Shown here: piece by piece, positions 17,790 through 25,956 of the stretch
Layout: every line of letters starts with the position of its first letter
Numbering within the stretch: the first letter of the stretch is position 1
Origin: Arthrobacter sp. AFG7.2
Lineage (GTDB): Bacteria > Actinomycetota > Actinomycetes > Actinomycetales > Micrococcaceae
Reading direction: 5' to 3'
Assembly: GCF_002892835.1 (NCBI RefSeq)
Contig: NZ_PJMB01000002.1
Coordinates: forward strand, 1-64,000
Length of the DNA stretch: 64,000 nt
The notes under the pieces: model-generated
Told to the model about the DNA's origin: nothing
Database searches by the model: none
What the model saw: the letters and a program-made list of their open reading frames with translations, nothing else
Translations under genes and position numbers: made by a program

Positions 17790-17999
17790 GGAGCAGAATC
17801 TGGTCCCGGAGACGGGGCAGGTGTAGTGCCCGTCACGTAGGACCTTCGGTTTCTTGTAAGATAGACGAGCCGCGCGAAGCTTCGGCTAAGCACAGGTTCA
17901 CGCTCACGAACAGCTGTCCCAAAAGGAAAAGGCCGAATTTGTGAGCTGGATCATGCTCCAGCCCGGATGCGGCCAACCCCCAACCCACAAGGAACTGTT

Positions 18000-19460
18000 G
18001 TGCCTCAAAGTACCCCCACAGAACTCCAGAGCCAGGCGGCGCCATCCTCCGTCGTAGACTCCACCCTCAGCGCCGAGGGCTACAAGAAATCACTGAGCGG
18101 GCGCCAGGTCACCATGATCGCCATGGGCGGCGCCATCGGCGTCGGCCTGTTCATGGGCGCCGGCGGCCGCCTCGCCTCCACCGGCCCGGCCTTGATCTTT
18201 TCCTACGCCATTGCCGGCGTCATCGCCTACCTGCTGATGCGCGCCCTCGGCGAACTGATCATGTACCGCCAAACGTCCGGTTCCTTCGTCAGCTACGCCG
18301 GCGAAATGTTCGGCAAAAAGGGCGCCTACCTGTCCGGCTGGATGTATTTCATCAACTGGGCCATGACCGGCATCGCCGAGCTCATCGCGATCGGGCTGTA
18401 CTTCCAGTTCTTCTTCCCCAATGTGCCGGTAGAGCTCTCGGCCATTGCGGCACTGCTGCTGCTCGTGGGCGTCAACCTCATGAGCGTCAAGGCGTTCGGC
18501 GAGTTCGAGTTCTGGGCCTCCTGCCTCAAGGTGGGCGCGATCGTGATCTTCCTGGCAGTGGGCACGTTCATGGTGGTCACCAATGCCCAGGTGGGTGACG
18601 GCAACGCGTCCGTCAGCAACCTCTTCGCAGCCGAGGGTGGCATGTTCCCCAAGGGCGCCCTGGTGATGATCCTGGTCCTTAACGCCGTGATCTTCGCGTA
18701 CAACGGCATCGAACTCGTGGGCATCACTGCCGGCGAAATGCAGAACCCCGCCAAGGAGGTTCCCAAGGCGATCCGCGCCGTGGTCTTCCGCATCGTGGTG
18801 TTCTACGTCGGTTCTGTCACGCTCCTTGCCATGCTGCTGCCGTCCGACCAGTACGTGGCCGGCACGTCGCCGTTCGTTACTGTGTTCGGCCAGATGGGCC
18901 TCGGCTGGATGGGCGATGTCATGAACATGATCGTCATCACCGCGGCACTGTCCTCCTGCAACTCCGGCCTGTACTCGATCGGCCGCATCTTCCGGACCAT
19001 GGCCAACAACGGGCATGCACCGGAATGGCTGACCAGGATGTCCAAGAACCATGTGCCGTACGCCGCCATCCTGGCCATCGGCGCCGTCTACCTCGTTGGC
19101 ATCATGCTCAACATCTGGCTGGGCGGCTCGCACGCCTTCGACCTTGCGCTGAACTCCGCATCCATCGGCGTGATCTTCACCTGGGGCGCCATCTTCGCCA
19201 GCCAGATTGCGCTGCGCAAGAAGAAGGGCAAGGTCTCCTCACTGCCCGCGCCCGGCGGCGTCGCCAGCAGCTGGGCCGGTCTGGTTTCCCTGCTCGCCAT
19301 CACGGTGCTGATCGGCTTCGACACCATGACCAGCAAGACCGGCGAGGTGTTCCACCTGGGCCTCTGGACCCTGGCCACCATCCCGTTCTTCGCCCTGGTG
19401 CTGTGGCTGGGCTGGCAGAAGGTCCGCAACAACGAACCGAAGAACGCGCTGTATAGCTAG
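18000..19460 (+). CDS. Amino acid permease, L-asparagine/AnsP-like
   Basis: 486 residues, APC-superfamily permease with about twelve membrane segments. The first helix carries MIAMGGAIGVGLFMGAGG, the substrate-carboxylate-binding unwound region, and RALGELIMYRQTSGSFVSYAGEMFG follows, both close to L-asparagine/aromatic amino acid permeases. The GTG at 18000 is chosen because AAGGA lies 6 nt upstream. The leader contains an imperfectly explained hairpin GCTGGA(17945-17950)/TCCAGC(17957-17962). Substrate is inferred by resemblance only. Confidence 0.8.
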   Translation: MPQSTPTELQSQAAPSSVVDSTLSAEGYKKSLSGRQVTMIAMGGAIGVGLFMGAGGRLASTGPALIFSYAIAGVIAYLLMRALGELIMYRQTSGSFVSYAGEMFGKKGAYLSGWMYFINWAMTGIAELIAIGLYFQFFFPNVPVELSAIAALLLLVGVNLMSVKAFGEFEFWASCLKVGAIVIFLAVGTFMVVTNAQVGDGNASVSNLFAAEGGMFPKGALVMILVLNAVIFAYNGIELVGITAGEMQNPAKEVPKAIRAVVFRIVVFYVGSVTLLAMLLPSDQYVAGTSPFVTVFGQMGLGWMGDVMNMIVITAALSSCNSGLYSIGRIFRTMANNGHAPEWLTRMSKNHVPYAAILAIGAVYLVGIMLNIWLGGSHAFDLALNSASIGVIFTWGAIFASQIALRKKKGKVSSLPAPGGVASSWAGLVSLLAITVLIGFDTMTSKTGEVFHLGLWTLATIPFFALVLWLGWQKVRNNEPKNALYS

Positions 19461-19480
19461 TTCTTCCCAAGCAGTCCGTA

Positions 19481-19520
19481 CGACGGCGGGGCCGCCCCTG
19501 GGAGGGCGGGCCCGCCGTCG
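19481..19520. terminator. GC-rich terminator hairpin after amino acid permease
   Basis: CGACGGCGGG (19481-19490) pairs with CCCGCCGTCG (19511-19520), with further pairing inside the loop. It sits between convergent genes and may work in both directions. Confidence 0.6.
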
Positions 19521-19626
19521 GCGTCTCCAGGCTTTTCGTGCTGCCGGCCCGGCTGAATCGCCCAAACGGTGCCCGGTCGCCGATGCCGTTCAGCGACCCG
19601 GCACCGTTCCGGCGACTTGGACGCTG

Positions 19627-20571
19627 TCACGGGCTGGAGCGCCGGAGGGCTGCGAGGATCCGGTTCTTGAACTCCTGCTCCCGGAACAGGTCCTTCCATT
19701 CCAAGCGGACGAAGTACCACCCGTCTTCCGTAAGTGCCTTCTCGCGGCGCCGCTCCTGGAACAGGACTTCGGCGGTTGGTTTGTAGTCGAAGTACTTGAC
19801 CTTTCCGTCGAATTCGAGTGCCACCTTCTTCTCCTTCCAGGCGAAGTCAAGGCGGTGCCGGCCGACGCGACTCTGCACCTCAACCTGAGCCTCGGGCATG
19901 GGCAGCTTCAGCCGTGCGAGGAGCTCCCGGGTCAGTGTTTCGCCGGCCGACTCGGCACGGATATCCGCCTTGGCCAGCACCGCGCGAAGATTCCTTACGC
20001 CGCTGCGGCCCGGAAGGTTGGCGGCCATGGCGTTCATCAGGTCGAGGTTGGCACCAAGCCGGAGCGCATGGTCCGCAAGTACCAGCCCCTGGCTGTAGTC
20101 GAGCATCATCGCGCAGTCCAGCACTGTCCGCTCAAGGGACGTCACCCTAAGCCGTCCGAGGGTTATCACTTCCGTGTCGGCGTACGGCCGGGTATGGCCT
20201 CGGACATCCTTCCCGAGACGCTCGGCGGAGGGACGTACCCGGAGCAGGATATGGACCAAGTCGTCCGCGTTCCACAGGAACAGCCCGTGGAGGCGTGCGG
20301 CTGACGTGTGGCTGTAGGCGAAGACTCCCGTTGAGGTGGTCAGTGTCCCATGGGCGTGCGCATGGATCAGTTGAAGTTCGCGGATCCGGCGAGACTGCTT
20401 TTCCCACAGCGAGGCCCGGATGTAGCAGCCGTACCTCAGACGGACCAGGCCGCCGCGGTTGACCAGATGGCGGATGGCCCGTGAGTTGAGTCCGCTGGCA
20501 TGAAGTTGGTCAGTGCGCCAGAGGTTTCCAGTAACCGGAAGCTGTGGCAAGGGTGCTGGAGGCTGTGTCAT
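19627..20571 (-). CDS. AbiEi-like / DUF559 Vsr-fold protein
   Basis: 314 residues. The N-terminal third (LHASGLNSRAIRHLVNRGGLVRLRYGCYI) looks like the winged-helix AbiEi_4 antitoxin domain. The C-terminal part, with RVGRHRLDFAWKEKKVALEFDG and later GWYFVRLEWKDL, resembles the DUF559 very-short-patch-repair-like nuclease fold (Asp, Glu-x-Asp-Gly). Such fused proteins are common orphans in Arthrobacter-type genomes. No AbiEii-like nucleotidyltransferase toxin gene is adjacent, so a working toxin-antitoxin pair is not supported. Function unknown. Confidence 0.65.
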   Translation of the reverse strand: MTQPPAPLPQLPVTGNLWRTDQLHASGLNSRAIRHLVNRGGLVRLRYGCYIRASLWEKQSRRIRELQLIHAHAHGTLTTSTGVFAYSHTSAARLHGLFLWNADDLVHILLRVRPSAERLGKDVRGHTRPYADTEVITLGRLRVTSLERTVLDCAMMLDYSQGLVLADHALRLGANLDLMNAMAANLPGRSGVRNLRAVLAKADIRAESAGETLTRELLARLKLPMPEAQVEVQSRVGRHRLDFAWKEKKVALEFDGKVKYFDYKPTAEVLFQERRREKALTEDGWYFVRLEWKDLFREQEFKNRILAALRRSSP

Positions 20572-20677
20572 ACGCCCAGCCTTCGGTGCGGGAAACGCCC
20601 GGTCCAGGTGCCGTCGTCGTTATGTGGAAAGCTCCCCAGGCGCCGGAACGCTGCCGAGTCGTCGGAGCGGCCCTGTG

Positions 20678-20698
20678 TGTCAGGCTCTTGTGTGACAG
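20678..20698. repeat. Left terminal inverted repeat of the IS
   Basis: Partial match to the complement of 22180-22199; exact outer boundary uncertain by a few bases. Confidence 0.55.
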
Positions 20699-20743
20699 AT
20701 TGCTGTCGCCGCGGGCTGACATGCTGGGCGGGGAAGGTCCCCC

Positions 20744-21190
20744 ATGGATTTTGTTAGCCCTCCCCGTGGTTCGAATCGTAAGCACTTCACTCTTGAGCAG
20801 AAGCACGCGATTCTGGATGAGTACGACAAGTGCCTCGATTGGGGGTCCAGGATTGCGTTCAGCCGTGCGGTCGGCATCACTGATGGCACCATCCGCCTTT
20901 GGGTCCGGCAGCGTGAATCCGGGGAGTTAAGATCCAGATTCAAGTCAGGGAGTGAGGACCATCGGTTGAGGGAAGGCGATAAAAGGCTGCTCAAGCAGGT
21001 GCTGAAGGAGAATGAAATTCTCAAGGCCAAACTGGCCCGGTCCGAGGCCGCGGTAGACATTTTGGGAAAAGCTTCCGCGCTCTTGGACGCCATGGCCAAG
21101 AGCGCGGCGGCAACGGATCCGGAGCTGAAGGAACCGGAGCCGCAGCGCCCGGAGTGGTTGGTGCCAAAGCCTGGAAAGACATCGCACTGA
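20744..21190 (+). CDS. IS3-family transposase OrfA
   Basis: 148 residues. The N-terminal part, with QKHAILDEYDKCLDWGSRIAFSRAVGITDGTIRLWVRQRE, is a helix-turn-helix that binds the element ends. A leucine-zipper-like coiled coil follows (VLKENEILKAKLARSEAAVDILGKA). It overlaps the OrfB frame by 37 nt in the -1 frame, the arrangement used by IS3 elements for programmed frameshifting to make the OrfAB fusion transposase. Confidence 0.88.
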   Translation: MDFVSPPRGSNRKHFTLEQKHAILDEYDKCLDWGSRIAFSRAVGITDGTIRLWVRQRESGELRSRFKSGSEDHRLREGDKRLLKQVLKENEILKAKLARSEAAVDILGKASALLDAMAKSAAATDPELKEPEPQRPEWLVPKPGKTSH

Positions 21191-22197
21191 CCTTCACCGG
21201 GAATCTGGTGGCTGCCGGCTGGTCAGCGGTCAAAGCCTGTGCTTTGGTGGGCTTGCACCGCACCACTTGGTACCGGCACCTGCGCCCTGCCGCCCCGGCC
21301 GGAATAACCGTGCCACAGGCCGACCGGGCTTACCCGAACCGGATCACTGCAGCCGAAGCGGAGGCGTTCATGGGGTTGCTCAACTCCCGGGACTACGGGA
21401 ACCTCTCGGTCACTCAGGCTTACTACCGGATGCTCGACGCAGGGCATTGCTCCTTCTCGGTCGCCGCGGCCCACCGGATCGTGGCTGCGCACGGGCAAAA
21501 CGGAGACCGCCGGTCACAACGCGGCGGTCTTAGTCCTAAACGGACCAAACCTGTCCTGGAAACCACGGCCCCGAACGAGCTCTGGAGCTGGGACATCACG
21601 ATGCTCCACGGCCCCGGAAAACACACCTACAAGCTCTACACAATCCTTGACGTGTTCTCCCGCAGAGTCGTCGGACATCGCGTCGAATACACCGAAACTG
21701 CCGCCTTCGCCTCAGCCCTGATCCGAGACGCCGTGACCGAAAACAGGACCCGCCCCGGCATCCTCCACGCCGATAACGGCGCGCCAATGAGGGCGGGAAC
21801 AACCCTGGACCTCGCCCGCACCTTGGGCATCACCTTGTCCTACTCCCGACCCCGGGTCTCCGATGACAACCCGTACTCAGAGGCAATGTTCAAGACGGTC
21901 AAATACGACCTGGAATTTCCCCGACGGTTCCAAGACCTGCAGCACGCCAGGGACTATATGGCGGCGTACTTCATGGACTACAACGCCAACCACCGCCACA
22001 GCGGCCTGAACTACTACACCCCTGACACCGTCCACCACGGAAAGGTCGATCACGCACGCCGGCACCGGCAAGCAATACTCGATGCCTGCTACGCACGCAA
22101 TCCCCAGCGGTACCGTGCCAAACCCGCAGCGCCCGGAGTCCCGCCCGCCGCCGGTATCAACCACAAACAAACCAACCAGCTGTCACAAACAGCTTGA
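21154..22197 (+). CDS. IS3-family transposase OrfB (DDE integrase core)
   Basis: 347 residues from a GTG. The catalytic DDE triad is visible: Asp in LWSWDITM (about residue 149), Asp in HADNGAPM (about 208) and Glu in NPYSEAMFKT (about 244), followed by the family's NHRHSGLNYYTPDTVHHG. No stop codon or frameshift interrupts it, so the element may still be active. It is either produced as a -1 frameshift fusion with OrfA or initiated separately; no strong ribosome site is seen. Confidence 0.92.
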   Translation: MVGAKAWKDIALTFTGNLVAAGWSAVKACALVGLHRTTWYRHLRPAAPAGITVPQADRAYPNRITAAEAEAFMGLLNSRDYGNLSVTQAYYRMLDAGHCSFSVAAAHRIVAAHGQNGDRRSQRGGLSPKRTKPVLETTAPNELWSWDITMLHGPGKHTYKLYTILDVFSRRVVGHRVEYTETAAFASALIRDAVTENRTRPGILHADNGAPMRAGTTLDLARTLGITLSYSRPRVSDDNPYSEAMFKTVKYDLEFPRRFQDLQHARDYMAAYFMDYNANHRHSGLNYYTPDTVHHGKVDHARRHRQAILDACYARNPQRYRAKPAAPGVPPAAGINHKQTNQLSQTA

Positions 22198-22199
22198 TA
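22180..22199. repeat. Right terminal inverted repeat of the IS
   Basis: Overlaps the OrfB stop codon; imperfect inverted copy of 20678-20698. Confidence 0.55.
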
Positions 22200-22280
22200 T
22201 ATACCGACGTTCCGGCGTCCCCGCACTGTTCCGGCGATTCCGACGGCGTCCTGCAGCACATGCCCCTGGGCACCGGCCCG

Positions 22281-22312
22281 TTGACAGACAGGGAATGCCC
22301 CTCCACTAGACT
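22281..22312 (+). promoter_or_regulatory. Leaderless promoter of the first IclR gene
   Basis: TTGACA (22281-22286) and TAGACT (22307-22312) with a long 20-nt spacer; the ATG at 22320 comes 7 nt after the -10 box. Confidence 0.5.
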
Positions 22313-22319
22313 CAACGGC

Positions 22320-23087
22320 ATGCCTAAAACCTCCAGCATGGGCCGCGGAATCACGGCCGTCCTTGCTGTTGGCGCACGCCATGCAGCGGGACATCCCGGC
22401 GGAACAGTGGCGGACATCGCCACGGACCTGGACAGGGACCGCAGCCAGGTCTCGCGCAACCTGCGCAGCGGCGAGCAGGAGGGCTTTCTCATCCGCTCCA
22501 GCCAGCGCACGTACACCCTGGATTGGTCAGTCCTCACCGACGCGCAGCTGCTGACCGAACGCCGCTTACAGTCCGACGGCGGCACCGCCCTGGACACCCT
22601 GGCCCGCGGTACTGACGAGGCTTGCTTCCTCGGGGTCCTGCACGGCGACAGCACCGTCACCATCGGTGAAAGCGTTCCGCCCAGCAGCAATTTGGTGGGC
22701 TCCTGGCTGGGCCGCCCCTATCCCGCGTACTGCAGCGACGCCGGGCAGGCGGTCCTCTGGGACGCGTCGGAAACAGAGGTGCGGACCGTCTTCGCGGGGG
22801 TGGACTTCGTGCGCCACGGCCCCAACACCCCCACCGGAGTGGACGATTTCCTGGCCCGCCGTGAGGCCGCGTGGACACGCGGCTACTCCATTGTGGATGA
22901 GGAGGCCGAACCCGGGCTCTACTCGCTGGCCGTACCGGTCCGGGACTTCAAGGGCGACGTGGTGGCAGCCTTACAGATCGTTGGCATTAAGGACCGGCTG
23001 GAGCCGCGCAGGGAAGCATGCGCGGCGGCACTGGTGGAACAGGGAAAGTGGCTCGAAGGCAGGCTCGGCTACCAGCCGCAGGATTAG
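22320..23087 (+). CDS. IclR-family transcriptional regulator (a)
   Basis: 255 residues. An N-terminal winged helix (GTVADIATDLDRDRSQVSRNLRSGEQEGFLIRSS, about residues 27-60) is followed by an IclR effector domain with the typical GRPYPAYCSDAGQAVLWD and YSIVDEEAEPGLYSLAVPVRDFKGDVVAALQIVG blocks. It should bind a small carboxylate-type ligand and control nearby catabolic or transport genes; the amino acid permease at 24011 is a candidate target. It is convergent with a second IclR protein of equal length, the two stop codons overlapping at 23084-23087. Confidence 0.88.
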   Translation: MPKTSSMGRGITAVLAVGARHAAGHPGGTVADIATDLDRDRSQVSRNLRSGEQEGFLIRSSQRTYTLDWSVLTDAQLLTERRLQSDGGTALDTLARGTDEACFLGVLHGDSTVTIGESVPPSSNLVGSWLGRPYPAYCSDAGQAVLWDASETEVRTVFAGVDFVRHGPNTPTGVDDFLARREAAWTRGYSIVDEEAEPGLYSLAVPVRDFKGDVVAALQIVGIKDRLEPRREACAAALVEQGKWLEGRLGYQPQD

Positions 23088-23851
23088 CTGGCGTGCTGGA
23101 AGTTTCCAAGCCGTTCTGCAGCGCGATGAAGGGCTGCTCCTAAATCTTGGGCTCCGGAGCCGACCTCTGTGCGGCTGCCCAAAACGCTGAGCGAGGCAAG
23201 GATGGCGCCGCCGGAGTCGCGGACGGGTACCGCAAATTCCAGGATGTTGTGCTCAAATTCTTCGTCAGCGGCGATGTATCCGGTCGCATGGTCCCGGACC
23301 ATCAGGTCCCAGACTTCACTGGTGGAGTGGGCCGCACCCGGGCCGCCGATACCGATGTAGTTCACACCGGCCAGCAGGGCATCGAGGGCGTCCCGGGAGT
23401 GGTCCCACAGCAGGGCACGCCCGGCGCCGGTGCACCACACGGGCGTCACCATTCCGGGTTTCACGAAGCTTCCGGGAACGGCGTCGTTGCTCGAACTCCG
23501 GACCAGGACCACGCGGTAGCCGTCCCGGACCGAAAGCCGGGCGCGGAGCCCTAGGGCAGAGACGAGGCCCTCCAGCTCGCTCCTGGCCTCCCTGACCCAC
23601 CCGGTGTTCAGCGAGGCTGCGAGTGTGAAGAAACGCTGGCCGGTCCGGAACGGACCGCGGTCCATGCGCTCCAGCAGTCCGAGGTCGCACAGCTCCTGGG
23701 TCAGCCGGGAGACGCGGCTTTGGTCCATGTCCAGTTCCGCGGCCAGCTGGGAAACGCCGAGCAGTTGGCGGCCCCGTTTCTCCCGGTCGGCCACCAACCG
23801 CACAATCCGGAGGCCCTGCGCCATTGACGATGCCTCAGTGGACGAATCCAC
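23084..23851 (-). CDS. IclR-family transcriptional regulator (b)
   Basis: 255 residues from a GTG with GGAGGG 9 nt upstream; an in-frame ATG at 23887 lacks a ribosome site. The winged helix LLGVSQLAAELDMDQSRVSRLTQELCDLGLLE is clear, and the effector domain (TGAGRALLWDHSRDALDALLAGVNYIG, EFEHNILEFAVPVRDSGGAILASLSVLG) parallels that of regulator (a). The two look like diverged paralogues placed tail to tail. Ligand and targets are unknown; the permease that follows on the same strand side (24011-25450) is the nearest candidate. Confidence 0.87.
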   Translation of the reverse strand: MDSSTEASSMAQGLRIVRLVADREKRGRQLLGVSQLAAELDMDQSRVSRLTQELCDLGLLERMDRGPFRTGQRFFTLAASLNTGWVREARSELEGLVSALGLRARLSVRDGYRVVLVRSSSNDAVPGSFVKPGMVTPVWCTGAGRALLWDHSRDALDALLAGVNYIGIGGPGAAHSTSEVWDLMVRDHATGYIAADEEFEHNILEFAVPVRDSGGAILASLSVLGSRTEVGSGAQDLGAALHRAAERLGNFQHAS

Positions 23852-24010
23852 GCTTATTGCCCCTCCCCGCCGGAAACCTCGCCCCATTCTTCCACGGCAG
23901 CAAGGCCGCCGCTGTGGCGCCGGAAAGAACGACGGCGACCGTCCGGGAAGGTGCCCTGCGCACCTGACCCGGCTGCCGCCGTCGTCCGCTTCCGTTACGT
24001 GGCAGGACAG

Positions 24011-25450
24011 TTACTTGGCCGCCAGTGCCTTGCGGCCGTGCCGGAAGTGGAACCAGATGTAGCAGGCGGCCACAAAGGGGATGCCGAAGTAGAGCGCGGC
24101 GGCCTGGGTGGGGTCGAGGGCAATGCCGATGAGGGAGACGACGCAGAGGGTGAACGCCAGGATGGGCACCAGTGGGAACAGAGGGGCCTTGTAGGCGAGG
24201 GCGGCCACGTCGCCGCCGTTGCGGATAAAGGCGCGGCGGTGGAAGAAGTGGGAAGCGGTGATGGACATCCACACCCCCACCACGGCGAAGCCTGCGACGG
24301 ACACCAGGACCAGGTACACCGTTTCCGGGGCAATCACGCTGCTGATCAGCGAAGCGACGCCGCCCACCATGCTCACCGAGAGGGCGATCATGGGAATCCC
24401 GCGGCGCGTCAGCTTCTTGAAGGCGCGCGGTGCGTGTCCTTCGTCGGCGAGCGAGTAGAGCATGCGTGCGCAGGAGAAGAGGCCGCTGTTGCCGGCGGAG
24501 AGGAGCGCAGTGATGATGACGAAGTTCATGATGTCGGCGGCGAACGGCAGGCCGATGGCGGAGAAGACAGTCACGAAGGGGCTTTCGTCCAGGCCCACCT
24601 CGTTGTACGGGATGGTGGCGGCGATGACGGCGATGGCCCCGACGAAGAAGATGAGGAGGCGGATCACGGTGGTGCGCATGGCCTTGGGGATGCTGGTGGC
24701 GGGGTCCTTGGTTTCGCCTGCGGCAACGCCGATGAGTTCGGAGCCGGAGAAGGCGTAGAAGACGGCGAGGACCGTGACCAGGACGCCGGTGAAGCCGTTG
24801 GGGAACAGGCCGGCCTCGGTGGCAAAGTTCTCGAACAGAAATGGGTGCTCTCCCCCGCCGCTGAGCGGGCGGAAACCGAACAGGGCGGCGCCGCCCAGGA
24901 CGATAAGGCCGATGATCGCGGCAACTTTCACGATGGCGAACCAAAACTCGGACTCGCCGAAGAACTTGGAGGAGACTGCGTTGAAGCTGAAAAGGACCGC
25001 GGCGAAGACCAGGCACCAGACCCAGACGTCGACGTCCGGGAACCAGCGCTGCATGAGCAGGCCTGAGGCGGTGAATTCCGAACCGATGGCCACCGCCCAG
25101 CACAGCCAGTACAGCCAGGCGGTGGCGAATCCGGTGGCGGGGCCGATGGAGCGGGCGGCGTAGATGTGGAACGCGCCGGACACCGGGTAGGCGATGGCGA
25201 GTTCGCCAAGGCAGGCCATCACCAGGTACACCACGAAGGCGCCCACCAGGTAGGCGATCACGGCGCCGAGCGGGCCGGCCTGAGAGATGGTGTAGCCGGA
25301 GCTGAGGAACAGGCCGGAGCCGATGACGCCGCCCATGGCGATCATCACCAGGTGGCGCGGGCCCATCGACCGGCGGAGTCCGGACTCCTGTTGTTGCGTT
25401 GCCACGCTTGCTGATTGCTCATCCAGCGTGAGCGGTGCTGAGGGTTTCAC
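24011..25450 (-). CDS. APC-family amino acid permease
   Basis: 479 residues, twelve predicted membrane segments. MIAMGGVIGSGLFLSSG is the unwound substrate-binding helix 1 and ACLGELAIAYPVSGAFHIYAARSIG the conserved region between helices 2 and 3. General resemblance is to basic or branched amino acid permeases (RocE/HutT type), but substrate is not predictable. A GTG at 25450 has GGAG six bases upstream; a TTG four codons earlier (25462) would place that GGAG inside the gene. An 18-bp palindrome lies about 130 bp upstream. Confidence 0.83.
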   Translation of the reverse strand: MKPSAPLTLDEQSASVATQQQESGLRRSMGPRHLVMIAMGGVIGSGLFLSSGYTISQAGPLGAVIAYLVGAFVVYLVMACLGELAIAYPVSGAFHIYAARSIGPATGFATAWLYWLCWAVAIGSEFTASGLLMQRWFPDVDVWVWCLVFAAVLFSFNAVSSKFFGESEFWFAIVKVAAIIGLIVLGGAALFGFRPLSGGGEHPFLFENFATEAGLFPNGFTGVLVTVLAVFYAFSGSELIGVAAGETKDPATSIPKAMRTTVIRLLIFFVGAIAVIAATIPYNEVGLDESPFVTVFSAIGLPFAADIMNFVIITALLSAGNSGLFSCARMLYSLADEGHAPRAFKKLTRRGIPMIALSVSMVGGVASLISSVIAPETVYLVLVSVAGFAVVGVWMSITASHFFHRRAFIRNGGDVAALAYKAPLFPLVPILAFTLCVVSLIGIALDPTQAAALYFGIPFVAACYIWFHFRHGRKALAAK

Positions 25451-25580
25451 GGGCGTCTCCAAGATGGGTCGAACAGTGCGGTGGGGCGCGCGCAGTCCCC
25501 TGGTCCCGGTCCTCAGGAAACGAAGAAGTGCACGGCGGCAGTGTTGAAAGTAGCACGGCCGCCGAATATTTAGTCATCAA

Positions 25581-25598
25581 AAGCATGACTCCATGCTT
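25581..25598. promoter_or_regulatory. Perfect 18-bp palindrome, candidate operator of permease
   Basis: AAGCATG-ACTC-CATGCTT. It lies upstream of the amino acid permease in an A+T-rich stretch and could bind one of the two adjacent IclR proteins or a TetR/MarR-type regulator. Function inferred from symmetry and position only. Confidence 0.5.
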
Positions 25599-25631
25599 AT
25601 ATTGCACGCTGTTACGCTCTGGCAAAGGCAA

Positions 25632-25760
25632 TGAGACGTACGACGGCGGAAGTTCACCGCCGGAACCGTCAACTGGATTCTTGACGCCAATGGGGATGAA
25701 GTCGGTGACATGTTCACCGGCAAGGGCAAAGTGACCGATCTTTGCGCAGCCACAGGTTGA
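25632..25760 (+). pseudogene. Possible C-terminal gene remnant
   Basis: The frame ending at TGA 25758-25760 encodes about 42 residues containing TAGTVNWILDANGDEVGD and GKGKVTDLCAATG. Its composition looks protein-like, but it has no start codon and is closed upstream by TGA at about 25629. I do not recognise the family. Confidence 0.3.
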
Positions 25761-25956
25761 GCCCGCCTTCGGGCACCGATTCAATAGGCACCCGGGGACC
25801 AGGCCGGGGCAGCGAGGGTCTGCAGGGCCTTCTAAACCGCGCCATCAAGGTCTTCCTAGGAATGGCGCAAGATCTCCACAAGGACTGTTCACGCACCTGT
25901 GGACGAAAGCTACGCTTGCCTTGCAATTCGCGTCTGACAAAACTTATGAGGCATAA

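Larger units (their letters stand above)
20678..22199 (+). mobile_element. IS3-family insertion sequence, apparently complete
   Basis: Two overlapping transposase frames (20744-21190 and 21154-22197) are bordered by imperfect inverted ends: TGTCAGGCTCTTGTGTGACAG at 20678-20698 and, at 22180-22199, a sequence whose complement reads TATCAAGCTGTTTGTGACAG. The ends share TCA(G/A)GCT and TGTGACAG. The last transposase codons lie inside the right end. No target duplication is obvious by eye. The element sits between the AbiEi-like gene and an IclR gene and does not split a recognisable reading frame. Confidence 0.85.
25451..25956. other. 506-bp intergenic region with palindrome and possible gene remnant
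   Basis: It holds the upstream region of the minus-strand permease, a perfect palindrome at 25581-25598, a short plus-strand frame (25632-25760) that reads like the tail of a lost gene, and a small GCCCG/CGGGC hairpin at 25761-25774. No intact gene seen. Confidence 0.5.

Noticed and set aside
17790..17999. tRNA or small RNA before the amino acid permease
   Set aside because: Searched for cloverleaf features; only a 6-bp hairpin is present.
21154..21190. Slippery heptamer for -1 frameshifting in the IS
   Set aside because: The overlap has only AAAG-type runs (CCAAAG, GGAAAG); no classical A-AAA-AAG is present, so I do not claim a site.
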